Assembly (NCBI RefSeq): GCF_005503535.1
Contig: NZ_SCNN01000014.1
Location: 119,627 to 183,626 of the forward strand
Direction of reading: 5' to 3'
Length of the DNA: 64,000 nt
Source: Mesorhizobium comanense
Lineage (GTDB): Bacteria > Pseudomonadota > Alphaproteobacteria > Rhizobiales > Rhizobiaceae
Positions 27,488 through 36,062 of this stretch are shown in pieces; the first letter of the stretch is position 1; each line of letters begins with the position of its first letter. Made by a program: the position numbers and the translations under genes. Below the pieces are notes generated by a model, which searched no databases, had not been told where the DNA came from, and saw nothing but the letters and a program-made list of their open reading frames with translations.

Positions 27488-28687
27488 ATGAAGGAAAAGA
27501 TCTCGCTTGCCACGGCCCGTCGCGTCGCGCTCGCCGCCCAGGGATTTCTCGATCCCCGCCCCGAGGCCACGCCGACCCGCCGCCACTTCGCCCGCGTACT
27601 GTCCCGCACCGGTCTGCTGCAGATCGATTCCGTCAGCGCCGTGGTGCGCGCTCATTATATGCCGCTCTATTCGCGCCTCGGCCCCTATCCGCTCGCCCTG
27701 CTCGACAACGCCGCCGTGACGCGCAAGCGCACGGTGTTCGAATACTGGGCGCATGAAGCCTCGTTCCTGCCCGTCGAAACCTATCCATTGATGCGGTGGC
27801 GCATGCAGCGCGCCGAGCAGGGCGACGAAATGTATCTGGGGCTCGCCAAATGGGGCCGCGAGCACGCTGCCTATATAGAAGAGATATACCGCGAGGTGGT
27901 CGAGCGCGGCCCGATCGCCGCTTCTGCGCTGGAAGGCCAGAAAGGCTCCGGCGGCTGGTGGGGCTGGAGCCATGCCAAGCATGCCTTCGAATGGTTGTTC
28001 TGGGCGGGACGCATCACCACCGCGCACCGACGCGGCTTCGAACGCTTCTATGATCTGCCAGAACGTGTGCTGCCGCAGGCGATCCTCGATCTGCCGGTGC
28101 CGTCGGCCGAGGACGCGCATCGCGAGCTGCTACGCATTTCCGCCCGCGCCCATGGCGTCGCGACCTCAGGCGACCTGCGCGACTATTTCCGCCTGTCGCC
28201 GGCCGACATGAAGGGCCGGCTTGAAGAACTCGTCGAGACGGGAGAATTGCTGCCGGTGCGCGTGGAGGGATGGAACAAGCCGGCTTACCTTCACAGGGAT
28301 GCCCGCCTCCCCCGCAAGGTCGAGGCCCGCGCCCTGCTGGCACCGTTCGATCCCGTCGTGTTCGAACGCTCGCGCTCGGAGCGGCTGTTCGATTTCCACT
28401 ACCGCATCGAGATCTACACCCCGGCCGAGAAGCGCCAATACGGCTATTATGTCCTGCCCTTCCTGCTCGGCGACAGGATCGTGGCGCGCGTCGACCTGAG
28501 GGCCGACCGGCCGGCCAGCGTCTTGCGCGTCCATGCCGCCTATGCCGAGCGCGGCGCGCCGCCGGAGACAGCCGCCCACCTCTACGAGGAATTGAAGCAG
28601 ATGCAGGGCTGGCTCGGCCTTGCGAGCATTGAAATTACACCCGCCGGCGATTTGGGTCCGGCGCTGGTCGACATGGCGGTGTCGTAA
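27488..28687 (+). CDS. YcaQ/AlkX-family DNA glycosylase (winged-helix, HTH_42)
   Basis: A 399-aa protein of the HTH_42 superfamily. Members unhook DNA interstrand crosslinks or remove bulky alkyl adducts. The catalytic QxD motif of the YcaQ/AlkX branch is visible as LLQIDSV (Gln45, Asp47). Tandem winged-helix domains and the typical ending (PAETAAHLYEEL-like segment, then WLGL) are present. ATG 27488 follows GTAGGGCTTG. It stands alone, divergent from nuo and just upstream of the cobalamin riboswitch. The exact lesion is unknown. Confidence 0.85.
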   Translation: MKEKISLATARRVALAAQGFLDPRPEATPTRRHFARVLSRTGLLQIDSVSAVVRAHYMPLYSRLGPYPLALLDNAAVTRKRTVFEYWAHEASFLPVETYPLMRWRMQRAEQGDEMYLGLAKWGREHAAYIEEIYREVVERGPIAASALEGQKGSGGWWGWSHAKHAFEWLFWAGRITTAHRRGFERFYDLPERVLPQAILDLPVPSAEDAHRELLRISARAHGVATSGDLRDYFRLSPADMKGRLEELVETGELLPVRVEGWNKPAYLHRDARLPRKVEARALLAPFDPVVFERSRSERLFDFHYRIEIYTPAEKRQYGYYVLPFLLGDRIVARVDLRADRPASVLRVHAAYAERGAPPETAAHLYEELKQMQGWLGLASIEITPAGDLGPALVDMAVS

Positions 28688-28694
28688 GCCCGCG

Positions 28695-28723
28695 TTGACA
28701 CCACAGCCCGCAAGAGCCTAAAT
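28695..28723 (+). promoter_or_regulatory. Promoter of the cobalamin cluster
   Basis: TTGACA (28695-28700) and CTAAAT (28718-28723) are separated by exactly 17 bases. This is a close match to the alphaproteobacterial sigma70 consensus, and it starts RNA near 28730, right at the 5' edge of the riboswitch. Confidence 0.75.
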
Positions 28724-28729
28724 CCCGCC

Positions 28730-28914
28730 ACAGACGGTCTTCTCTCGGCAAAGGGAGGAGCCAAGAGGGAATGCGGTGCGGGCTAGAAAATCCCAAATCC
28801 GCGGCTGTCCCCGCAACTGTAAGCGACGAGCCACGGCCGAAAACCACTGGGAATTCCCGGGAAGGCGGCTAACCAGGGCAAAGACTCGCGAGCCAGGAGA
28901 CCTGCCGTCTGCGA
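28730..28914 (+). promoter_or_regulatory. Cobalamin (AdoCbl) riboswitch
   Basis: The conserved core is easily read: GAGGGAATGCGGTGCGGG (28767-28784), CCCCGCAACTGTAAGC near 28809-28824, then GGGAAGGCGG near 28859 and the B12 box AGCCAGGAGACCTGCC (28891-28906). The closing stem P1 pairs CAGACGG (28731-28737) with CCGTCTG (28905-28911). It should lower expression of the downstream cob genes when adenosylcobalamin is plentiful. The AAGGAG of the next gene is about 40 bases beyond the B12 box, so control of translation or early termination are both possible. Confidence 0.95.
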
Positions 28915-28961
28915 CAAAAGAATCCGATCGCCCGGCGGGTTTCCGGGCAAGGAGCCTGGTT

Positions 28962-29396
28962 TTGGATCACGACGGCGGTTTTTCGGCTGGCATAGCGGAC
29001 GATGCGTTCGCCCGCAATGATGCCTTGGCCGGCGTGACGGTGATTGTCTGCGCCTCCTGCCGCGATGAAACCGGTTCCGACGCCCATCCACGCGCCGGCG
29101 AAGCGCTGGCGCAGGATACCCGCCGCGCCGCATCCGGGGAAAACGTCCGCATCCGGACGGTCGAATGTCTCGGCAATTGCAAGCGCCGGCTGAGCGCCGC
29201 CATCGTGCGCGACGGCTGCTGGAGCTATGTCTTCGGCGACCTGACGCCAAACAGCGGCGCCGATCTCGTCACCGGCGCGAAACTCTTCGCCACCTCGACC
29301 GACGGCCTCATCCCCTGGCGCGGCCGGCCCGATTCCCTCAAGCGCGGCCTCGTTGCCCGCATCCCTCCCCTCGACATGCTGAAGGACCTGAAATGA
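28962..29396 (+). CDS. DUF1636 metal-binding protein, cobalamin-cluster member
   Basis: A 144-aa protein with paired cysteines VIVCASCRDE (about 25-32) and VECLGNCKRR (about 68), a thioredoxin-like ferredoxin arrangement typical of DUF1636. The family often stands beside cobW in alphaproteobacterial cobalamin loci. Its role is unknown; metal or Fe-S handling is an inference. The start is TTG 28962: AAGGAG lies 7 bases upstream, and the open frame further upstream runs through the riboswitch. The stop overlaps the cobW ATG. Confidence 0.82.
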   Translation: MDHDGGFSAGIADDAFARNDALAGVTVIVCASCRDETGSDAHPRAGEALAQDTRRAASGENVRIRTVECLGNCKRRLSAAIVRDGCWSYVFGDLTPNSGADLVTGAKLFATSTDGLIPWRGRPDSLKRGLVARIPPLDMLKDLK

Positions 29397-30430
29397 CCGC
29401 TTCCGTCTCCCGTGTTCCCTGCACCGTCGTCACCGGCTTCCTCGGCGCCGGCAAGACGACGCTGGTCCGCCATCTCCTGGAAAATGCTGGCGGCAAGCGC
29501 ATCGCCATCATCGTCAACGAATTCGGCGACATCGGCATAGACGGCGAGATTCTCAAGGGCTGCGGCATCGACACCTGCCCGGAGGAAAACATCGTTGAAC
29601 TGGCCAATGGCTGCATCTGTTGCACCGTGGCCGACGATTTCGTGCCCGCGCTCGACCAGATTCTGTCGCTGACGCCGAAGGTCGATCATATCCTGATCGA
29701 AACGTCGGGCCTTGCCCTGCCCAAGCCGCTGGTTCAGGCCTTCCAGTGGCCGACGGTGAAGAGCCGGGTCACCGTCGACGGCGTGATCGCCGTGGTCGAC
29801 GGCCCGGCTTTGGCGGAGGGCCGCGTCGCCAACGACATGGAGGCGCTTCAGGCGCAACGCGCGCAGGATGAGACGCTCGATCACGACGATCCGGTCGAGG
29901 AGGTGTTCGAGGACCAGATCGCCTGCGCCGACCTGATCATCCTCTCCAAGAGCGATCTGATGGATGAGGCCGGTTCTGCCCGCGCCAACGCCATCGTCAA
30001 CGAGCACTCCGCCCGCGCCGTCAAGATCGTGCCGACCTCTCACGGCAAGGTCGATCCTTCCGTGCTGCTAGGGCTCGGTCTTGCCGTCGAGGACGACATC
30101 GAGAACCGCAAGTCGCACCATGACGGGGCGTTCGATCACGAGCACGACGACTTCGACACCTTCATCGTTGACATCCCCTCGATCGCCAATCCGGACGAGC
30201 TGGCAAAGCGGGTCGCCGCGGCCGCGGAGCAGGAAAACGTCCTGCGTGTCAAAGGCTTCGTGGAAGTCGGCGGCAAGCCGATGCGGCTGCTGCTGCAGGC
30301 CGTCGGCGCGCGCGTCAATCATTACTATGACCGTGCCTGGACGTCTGAAGATGACCGCCGGTCGCGCCTGGTCGTCATCGGCCTCAAGGGGCTGAACCGC
30401 CCGGCGATCGAGCGTATACTCGCCGGCTGA
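29393..30430 (+). CDS. cobW: Cobalamin biosynthesis GTPase CobW
   Basis: A 345-aa COG0523 P-loop GTPase and metallochaperone, thought to serve cobalt delivery in the aerobic B12 pathway. The Walker A motif is GFLGAGKTT (residues 15-23), the metal-binding CxCC motif is in NGCICCT (about 75), and a His/Asp-rich segment HHDGAFDHEHDD (about 243-254) precedes the C-terminal domain. ATG 29393 overlaps the preceding stop (ATGA). It lies 18 bases upstream of cobN, the cobalt chelatase subunit, which fits its role. Confidence 0.94.
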   Translation: MTASVSRVPCTVVTGFLGAGKTTLVRHLLENAGGKRIAIIVNEFGDIGIDGEILKGCGIDTCPEENIVELANGCICCTVADDFVPALDQILSLTPKVDHILIETSGLALPKPLVQAFQWPTVKSRVTVDGVIAVVDGPALAEGRVANDMEALQAQRAQDETLDHDDPVEEVFEDQIACADLIILSKSDLMDEAGSARANAIVNEHSARAVKIVPTSHGKVDPSVLLGLGLAVEDDIENRKSHHDGAFDHEHDDFDTFIVDIPSIANPDELAKRVAAAAEQENVLRVKGFVEVGGKPMRLLLQAVGARVNHYYDRAWTSEDDRRSRLVVIGLKGLNRPAIERILAG

Positions 30431-30448
30431 TTTCAGACACGGGCCTCG

Positions 30449-33400
30449 ATGCATATCCTCACCACGACCTCCGCATCGCTCGACGATCTCGCCGAGCCGG
30501 TCGATCTGCGGCAGAAGCCGGCGGACATCGTGGCGCTGTCCTTCACCGACAGCGATCTTGCCGGACTGGCCACGGCCTGGAAGGCCGATGCCGGCCGGCT
30601 GCCCTCGATGCGGCTGGCGGCATTGCGCGACCTGCGCCATCCCATGTCCGTCGACCTCTGGGTCGACAGCGTCGCCCGCCACGCCAGGATCGTCCTGGTG
30701 CGCATCCTCGGCGGCTACGACTGGTGGCGCTATGGCTGCGACCAGCTTGCCTCGGTCGCGCGCGAGCGCGGCATAAAGCTGGCACTGCTGCCCGGCGAAT
30801 GCCGCGACGAGGATTTGAGATTGATCGAGGCCTCGACGCTGCCACGCGACGAACTCGATGGCCTGCTAGACTATTTTCGCGAGGGCGGCCCGGCCAATAT
30901 GAGTGCGCTGGTGCGCAGGCTGGCGCGGCTCGCGGGCCAGGATGCAGATGTCGCCGAACCGGTCGAGGTACCCAAGGCCGGCTACTACGAGCCGAGGAGT
31001 GGCGTCGTCCCCCTCCCCCTCGAGGGGAGGGTCCGGCCGCAGGCCGGAGGTGGGGTCCTCTCCGAAGCGCGCCGGCTCAAAGAAACGTCGCTCCCGGTCG
31101 CACCGACCCCACCCGGCCCTTCGGGCCACCCTCCCCTCGAGGGGGAGGGAAAGGTCGTGCCGATCCTCTTCTATCGCTCGATGCTGCTCGCCGCCGATAT
31201 CGCGCCGGTCGATGCGCTCTTTGAGGCGCTCACCCAACGCGGCCTCAGCCCGGTCCCCATCTTCGTCTCCAGCCTGAAGGACCCGGCGTCACTCTCTTTC
31301 GTGGAAACCGCCCTCGCCACGCTGAAACCTGCGGCGATCATCACCGCGACCGCCTTCGCCTCCGGGGCGGAGCCTGGCGCGGAAACCCTGTTCGACCGCG
31401 CCGGCGTGCCCGTTTTCCAGGTCATCGTCGCCACCACCCGCCGCGATATCTGGGAGAACAACCAGCGCGGGCTGGCGCCTGCCGACCTCGCGATGCATGT
31501 CGTGCTGCCCGAACTCGATGGCCGCATCCTTGCCGGCGCCATCTCCTTCAAAGGCGAGAGCGACATCGACCCTGCGCTGGGTCATCGCGCGTTCTCCAAC
31601 CAGCCGGAGCCGGATCGCGTAGTGCAGGTGGCGGATCGCGTGGCTGCGTTCATCCGCATGCAGGAAACGCCCCGCGCCGAGCGCAAGCTCGCCATCCTGA
31701 TCCCCGATTATCCCAGCGCCCCCGGCCGCACCGGCTATGCGGTCGGCCTCGACGTGCCGTCCAGCGTGCTCGCCATGCTGCATGACCTGAAGGAACAGGG
31801 CTATGTGGTTGAGGGGATTCCGCAAACGTCGCGCGGTTTGTTGGATGCGTTGGAGCGCGGCGGTGATGAGCTGGAGTTGGAGGAGTATCTCGATTTCTCG
31901 AAGGAATTGCCTGCTGCAGCGATCGCCTCCGTCGAAGCCGCTTGGGGAAAGGCCGAAGAGACAGCTCTGCGCGAGGCGCCCCCCTCTGCAAGCTTCCCCT
32001 TCCGCGCCGCGATCTTCGGCAACGTCACCGTGGCACTCGCCCCCGATCGTGGCCGTTCTGCCGACCGCCGCGCCGACTACCACGACCCGACGCTGCCCCC
32101 GCGACACGCCCTGCTCGCCTTCGGCCTGTGGCTACGCAAATCGCTCGGCGTCCATGCCCTCGTCCATGTCGGCGCGCACGGCACACTGGAATGGCTGCCG
32201 GGCAAGACGGTCGCGCTCTCGCAAACCTGCTTTCCCGAGATCGTCACCGGTTCCTTGCCCGTCATCTATCCCTTCATCGTCTCCAATCCCGGCGAGGCGG
32301 CGCAGGCCAAGCGGCGCATTGCCGCCGTCACCCTTGGTCATCTGCCACCGCCGCTGACCGGCGCCGGACTGGACGAAGACCAGCACAAACTCGAGCGTCT
32401 GGTCGACGAATACGCCCAGGCGGATGGCCTCGACCGCCGCCGCCGCGACCGGCTGGCGAAACTGATCGTCGACACCGCGCAGAAGACCGGGCTGGCCGCC
32501 GAAGCCGGTGTCGCCAGGACCGATGCGCCGGACGAAGCGCTGCGCCGCATCGATGCCTGGCTCTGCGACCTCAAGGATTTCGCGATCAAGGACGGCCTGC
32601 ATGTCTATGGCCGCGCCTCCGACCACGAAACCGATCCCACGCGCCGGCAGAGCGCCGACGCAGAGAAGGCCGCGCTGCTCGCCGCCCTCGATGGCCGGCA
32701 CGTCAAGGCCGGCCCCTCCGGCGCCCCGGCGCGCGGCCGTTCCGACGTCCTGCCGACCGGCCGAAACCTGTTCACGTCGGATCCGCGCACCATGCCGACG
32801 CCGACCGCCTATGATCTGGGCAAGGCGGCGGCCGAGGAAGTGGTGCGCGCCTACATGCAATCGCACGGCGACTGGCCGCGTTCGCTGGTCATCGACCTCT
32901 GGGGCTCGGCTTCGCTGCGCACCGGCGGCGAGGAGATCGCGCAGGGCCTGGCGCTGATGGGCTGCCGGCCGCAATGGGATGCCGCCACCGGCCGCGTCAC
33001 CGGCATCGAGGTGCTGCCGCCGGCGACGCTCGGCCGCCCGCGTGTCGACGTCACCTGGCGTATTTCGGGCCTGTTCCGCGACATGTTCCCGACCCAGATC
33101 GCGTTGATCGATGCCGCCGCCAATGCCGTTGCGGAGCGTGACGAGGACGATATGGAAAACCCGCTCGCGACCAGGACGCGCGCCGAAGGCAAGGTCAGCC
33201 CGCGCATCTTCGGCACCTCGCCGGGCACTTATGGAGCCGGCGTGGAGGATATTCTGTCCAGCGGCGACTGGGGCGCGCGCGAGGAGATTGGCCGCGCCTA
33301 TCTCGACGCCACCTCACACGCCTATGGCGGCGCCGGTGGCGAAGGCATTGCAGCGCCCGGCGCTTTCGAGGGGCGCCTGGCCGAAGCCGATCTTCTCGTC

Positions 33401-33919
33401 CACACCGGCGACGACCCCGGCCGCGACATTCTCGAGGGCTCCGCCGATGTCGCCTTCATCGGCGGCTTCACGGCCGCGCTTGCCGCGCTGGGACGGAATG
33501 CCGACGTCATCGTGCTCGACACGACGGACCCGCAAAGACCCAAGCCGCGTTCGGTCGGCGAGGCCGTTTCGCGCGTGGTGCGGGCTCGCGCCGTCAATGC
33601 CCGGTTCATTTCAGGCCAGATGCGCCACGGCCCGCGCGGCGCGTCCGAGTTCGCCGAAACGGTCGACCGCCTGGTCGGCTTCGCCGAAACAACGCATGCA
33701 ATCCCCGGCGCGCTGATCGAAGCCGTCCACGATGCCTATCTCGGCGACGAGCAGGTCCGCGCCTTCATCCTGCGCGAAAACCCTGCTGCCGCCAAAGTCA
33801 TCGCCGAACGCTTTCTGTCGGCGCGACGGCGCGGGCTCTGGCATCCCCTGCGCAATTCGATCGACGACGATCTCACCGCGCTGATCGCCGAGGCCGAAGC
33901 GCTCGGAGTGGCGGCATGA
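30449..33919 (+). CDS. cobN: Cobaltochelatase subunit CobN, with an in-frame palindromic insertion
   Basis: The large subunit of the ATP-dependent aerobic cobaltochelatase, which inserts cobalt into hydrogenobyrinate a,c-diamide. At 1156 aa it is shorter than the about 1270-aa Pseudomonas denitrificans protein. Conserved blocks include GYDWWRYG, VHVGAHGTLEWLPGK and the C-terminal GPRGASEFAETVDRLVGFA. Residues about 186-236 do not look like CobN: they are Pro/Gly/Arg-rich, bracketed by PLPLEGRV and PPLEGEGK, and encoded by a palindromic repeat element (31011-31149). The frame is kept across it. The stop overlaps the cobG ATG. Confidence 0.93.
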   Translation: MHILTTTSASLDDLAEPVDLRQKPADIVALSFTDSDLAGLATAWKADAGRLPSMRLAALRDLRHPMSVDLWVDSVARHARIVLVRILGGYDWWRYGCDQLASVARERGIKLALLPGECRDEDLRLIEASTLPRDELDGLLDYFREGGPANMSALVRRLARLAGQDADVAEPVEVPKAGYYEPRSGVVPLPLEGRVRPQAGGGVLSEARRLKETSLPVAPTPPGPSGHPPLEGEGKVVPILFYRSMLLAADIAPVDALFEALTQRGLSPVPIFVSSLKDPASLSFVETALATLKPAAIITATAFASGAEPGAETLFDRAGVPVFQVIVATTRRDIWENNQRGLAPADLAMHVVLPELDGRILAGAISFKGESDIDPALGHRAFSNQPEPDRVVQVADRVAAFIRMQETPRAERKLAILIPDYPSAPGRTGYAVGLDVPSSVLAMLHDLKEQGYVVEGIPQTSRGLLDALERGGDELELEEYLDFSKELPAAAIASVEAAWGKAEETALREAPPSASFPFRAAIFGNVTVALAPDRGRSADRRADYHDPTLPPRHALLAFGLWLRKSLGVHALVHVGAHGTLEWLPGKTVALSQTCFPEIVTGSLPVIYPFIVSNPGEAAQAKRRIAAVTLGHLPPPLTGAGLDEDQHKLERLVDEYAQADGLDRRRRDRLAKLIVDTAQKTGLAAEAGVARTDAPDEALRRIDAWLCDLKDFAIKDGLHVYGRASDHETDPTRRQSADAEKAALLAALDGRHVKAGPSGAPARGRSDVLPTGRNLFTSDPRTMPTPTAYDLGKAAAEEVVRAYMQSHGDWPRSLVIDLWGSASLRTGGEEIAQGLALMGCRPQWDAATGRVTGIEVLPPATLGRPRVDVTWRISGLFRDMFPTQIALIDAAANAVAERDEDDMENPLATRTRAEGKVSPRIFGTSPGTYGAGVEDILSSGDWGAREEIGRAYLDATSHAYGGAGGEGIAAPGAFEGRLAEADLLVHTGDDPGRDILEGSADVAFIGGFTAALAALGRNADVIVLDTTDPQRPKPRSVGEAVSRVVRARAVNARFISGQMRHGPRGASEFAETVDRLVGFAETTHAIPGALIEAVHDAYLGDEQVRAFILRENPAAAKVIAERFLSARRRGLWHPLRNSIDDDLTALIAEAEALGVAA
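31011..31149. repeat. GC-rich palindromic repeat element inside cobN
   Basis: Two 22-base arms are exact inverted copies (31011-31032 and 31128-31149), and each is itself nearly palindromic around CTCGAG. Inside them lie two smaller hairpins (CCGGCC..GGCCGG near 31033-31048, and GGCCC TTCG GGGCC-type near 31114-31127) and a second pairing of GGTGGGGTC with GACCCCACC. The RNA would fold into a multi-branched stem. The structure resembles the intergenic mosaic repeats of Rhizobiales, but this copy is coding and in frame. Confidence 0.85.
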
Positions 33920-35427
33920 ACGCCTTCTCGCGTCGCGGCGCCTGCCCGGCCCTGTCGGCGCCGATGCAGACCGGTGACGGGCTGCTCGTGCGGCTCAATC
34001 CGGTCTCCGGAGGTTTGTCGCCCAGGCTGTTGATCGGAATCGCGCAATCCGCCCTTCGGCATGGCAACGGCATCATGGAGGTCACCGCGCGCGGCAGCCT
34101 GCAGATACGCGGGCTGACGGCGGAAAGTGCCTTGCTGCTGGCGACGGAGGTCGATGCGCTGGGCATTGCGGTGCGCACGGGTGTACCGATCGAGACCGGA
34201 CCGCTGGCGGGTATCGACCCACAGGAGATCGCCGATCCCCGACCACTGGCAGAGCGGATCAGAGCCGCGATTGAAGAGGTGGGGCTGGCGGCAAGGCTGG
34301 GGCCGAAGGTGTCGGTGATTGTCGAGGGCGGCGGGCAACTTACATTGGATGCGGTGACGGCAGATGTGCGGCTGAAGGCGGTGCGAGCCAGCAACGGCAT
34401 CGCCTGGAGCGTATCGGTTGCCGGCGACGGGCGGACAGCGCGGCCTCTCGCCACGGTCGGAGACCACGCAGCTACAGACATCGCCGTCGCGGCCCTCCGG
34501 ATGGTTGCGGAAAAGGGTCGTGATGCGCACGCGCGGGATCTGTCGGAGAGGCAGTTCGGGTCTCTCGCAGGCTGGCATTCTGTGGCGCCCCCCTCTGTCC
34601 TGCCGGACATCTCCCCCACTAGGGGGGAGATTGGCAACTCAGCCGACGGCGCGCCGCCTGCAAAGCCCGAAATGCGCTCAGCCCTTTCGGCGTTGGAGAT
34701 TAGCGAAGGCCGAGATGAGAACTCGATCTCCCCCCTAGTGGGGGAGATGTCCGGCAGGACAGAGGGGGGCGCCACAGAGCGCGTTCAGCCGCCGATTGGC
34801 GCCTTCGACTTGAATACCGACGCAGCCCTCGGCATTGCCTTCCCCTACGGCAGCATGCCGGCCGACAAAATCATCAACCTGGCGCAAAGCGCCCTCGCCC
34901 TCGGTACCAGCGAGATTCGCCTCGCCCCGGGCCGCGCTCTGCTTTTCCTCGGCCAGCCGGCCGCCGCTACGCAGCCGCTGCAACACACCGCATCCACCCT
35001 CGGCTTCATCACCATCCCCACCGATCCCCGCACGCGCATCGCCGCTTGCCCAGGTACCCCGGCCTGCGCTTCCGGCCGCATCGCCACGCGCGACATCGCC
35101 GAGGCGGTTGCGGCCGAAAATGCCGGCATTCTGGACTTCACCCTGCATATTTCCGGTTGCGCCAAGGGCTGCGCGCATCCCGGCGCGGCGGCGCTGACAA
35201 TAGTCGGCGGCGAAAATGGAGCCGGACTTGTCGTGAACGCGACGGCAAAGGCCCTTCCTGCCGGCTACAGGCCGGGCTATGACGCCGCGCGCGGCATCGG
35301 TCGCGTCGCAGCGGCGATCCGCAGCGCACGATATCAAGGCGAGACCGCAGCTCACTGCCTGACAAGGCTCGGGCCGGCGGCCATCGCCGAGGCTTATCGA
35401 CAGGCCCAAACTGAAAAACGGAAATGA
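33916..35427 (+). CDS. cobG: Precorrin-3B synthase CobG, with an in-frame palindromic insertion
   Basis: An oxygen-dependent monooxygenase that converts precorrin-3A to precorrin-3B. It belongs to the sulfite/nitrite reductase family with a [4Fe-4S] cluster: CPGTPACASG and ISGCAKGCAHPG carry the Cys ligands. The N-terminal half (ALSAPMQTGDGLLVRLNPVSGG) is normal. Residues about 222-288, between AGWHSV and RVQPPIGAFDLN, are foreign and encoded by a 200-base palindromic element, making the protein 503 aa rather than the usual 430-450. The frame is retained. ATG 33916 overlaps the cobN stop. Confidence 0.92.
   Translation: MNAFSRRGACPALSAPMQTGDGLLVRLNPVSGGLSPRLLIGIAQSALRHGNGIMEVTARGSLQIRGLTAESALLLATEVDALGIAVRTGVPIETGPLAGIDPQEIADPRPLAERIRAAIEEVGLAARLGPKVSVIVEGGGQLTLDAVTADVRLKAVRASNGIAWSVSVAGDGRTARPLATVGDHAATDIAVAALRMVAEKGRDAHARDLSERQFGSLAGWHSVAPPSVLPDISPTRGEIGNSADGAPPAKPEMRSALSALEISEGRDENSISPLVGEMSGRTEGGATERVQPPIGAFDLNTDAALGIAFPYGSMPADKIINLAQSALALGTSEIRLAPGRALLFLGQPAAATQPLQHTASTLGFITIPTDPRTRIAACPGTPACASGRIATRDIAEAVAAENAGILDFTLHISGCAKGCAHPGAAALTIVGGENGAGLVVNATAKALPAGYRPGYDAARGIGRVAAAIRSARYQGETAAHCLTRLGPAAIAEAYRQAQTEKRK
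34579..34778. repeat. Palindromic repeat element with 53-bp perfect inverted arms inside cobG
   Basis: The arms 34579-34631 and 34726-34778 are exact reverse complements over 53 bases and are separated by 94 bases. Each arm also contains a smaller near-palindrome (CTCCCCCACTAGGGGGGAG). No transposase or other gene is inside. The element is translated in frame as part of cobG. It is a different sequence family from the element in cobN. Confidence 0.9.
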
Positions 35428-36062
35428 GCATGGCCGCCTACGACTACATCCATGACGGCAACGCGATCTACGAGCGCTCCTTCGCCATCATCCGCGCCGA
35501 GGCAGACCTCGCCCGCTTCTCGGAAGCCGAAGCCGATGTCGCGATCCGCATGATCCATGCTTGCGGTCAGGTGGAGGCGGCCAGCCGCTTCGTCTTCTCG
35601 CCCGATTTCGTTGTCGCCGCACGCGCGGCGCTCGCAGCCGGCGCCCCGATCTTCTGTGATGCGGAAATGGTCTCGCACGGTGTCACGCGCGCGCGCCTGC
35701 CGGCGGGCAACGAGGTGATCTGTACGCTGCGCGACCCGCGCACCCACGACATCGCCAGGGAGATCGGCAACACCCGCTCGGCCGCAGCGATCGACCTGTG
35801 GGGCGAGCGCATGGCCGGCTCGGTCGTGGCCATCGGCAACGCGCCGACGGCGCTGTTCTACCTCTTGGAAAAACTGCGCGACGGCGCGCCAAAGCCGGCC
35901 GCCATCATCGGCATGCCGGTCGGCTTCGTCGGTGCCGCCGAATCCAAGGATGCGCTGGCCGAGAATTCCTATGGCGTGCCCTATGCAATCGTGCGCGGCA
36001 GGTTGGGCGGCAGTGCCATGACCGCCGCCGCGCTCAATTCGCTGGCGAGGCCGGGCCTGTGA
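35424..36062 (+). CDS. cobH: Precorrin-8X methylmutase CobH
   Basis: Moves a methyl group from C-11 to C-12 to make hydrogenobyrinate. At 212 aa it has the usual length; the catalytic His is in MIHACGQVE, and EMVSHGVTRARLP and PTALFYLLE are family blocks. ATG 35424 overlaps the cobG stop; a second ATG two codons later is possible. Confidence 0.95.
   Translation: MSMAAYDYIHDGNAIYERSFAIIRAEADLARFSEAEADVAIRMIHACGQVEAASRFVFSPDFVVAARAALAAGAPIFCDAEMVSHGVTRARLPAGNEVICTLRDPRTHDIAREIGNTRSAAAIDLWGERMAGSVVAIGNAPTALFYLLEKLRDGAPKPAAIIGMPVGFVGAAESKDALAENSYGVPYAIVRGRLGGSAMTAAALNSLARPGL

Noticed and set aside
31011..34778. The palindromic elements as insertion sequences or a CRISPR-like array
   Set aside because: There is no transposase, no spacer periodicity and only one copy of each element in the window. 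They are short non-autonomous palindromes.
30449..35427. cobN and cobG as pseudogenes broken by insertions
   Set aside because: Both frames remain open through the element and all conserved motifs on both sides are present.
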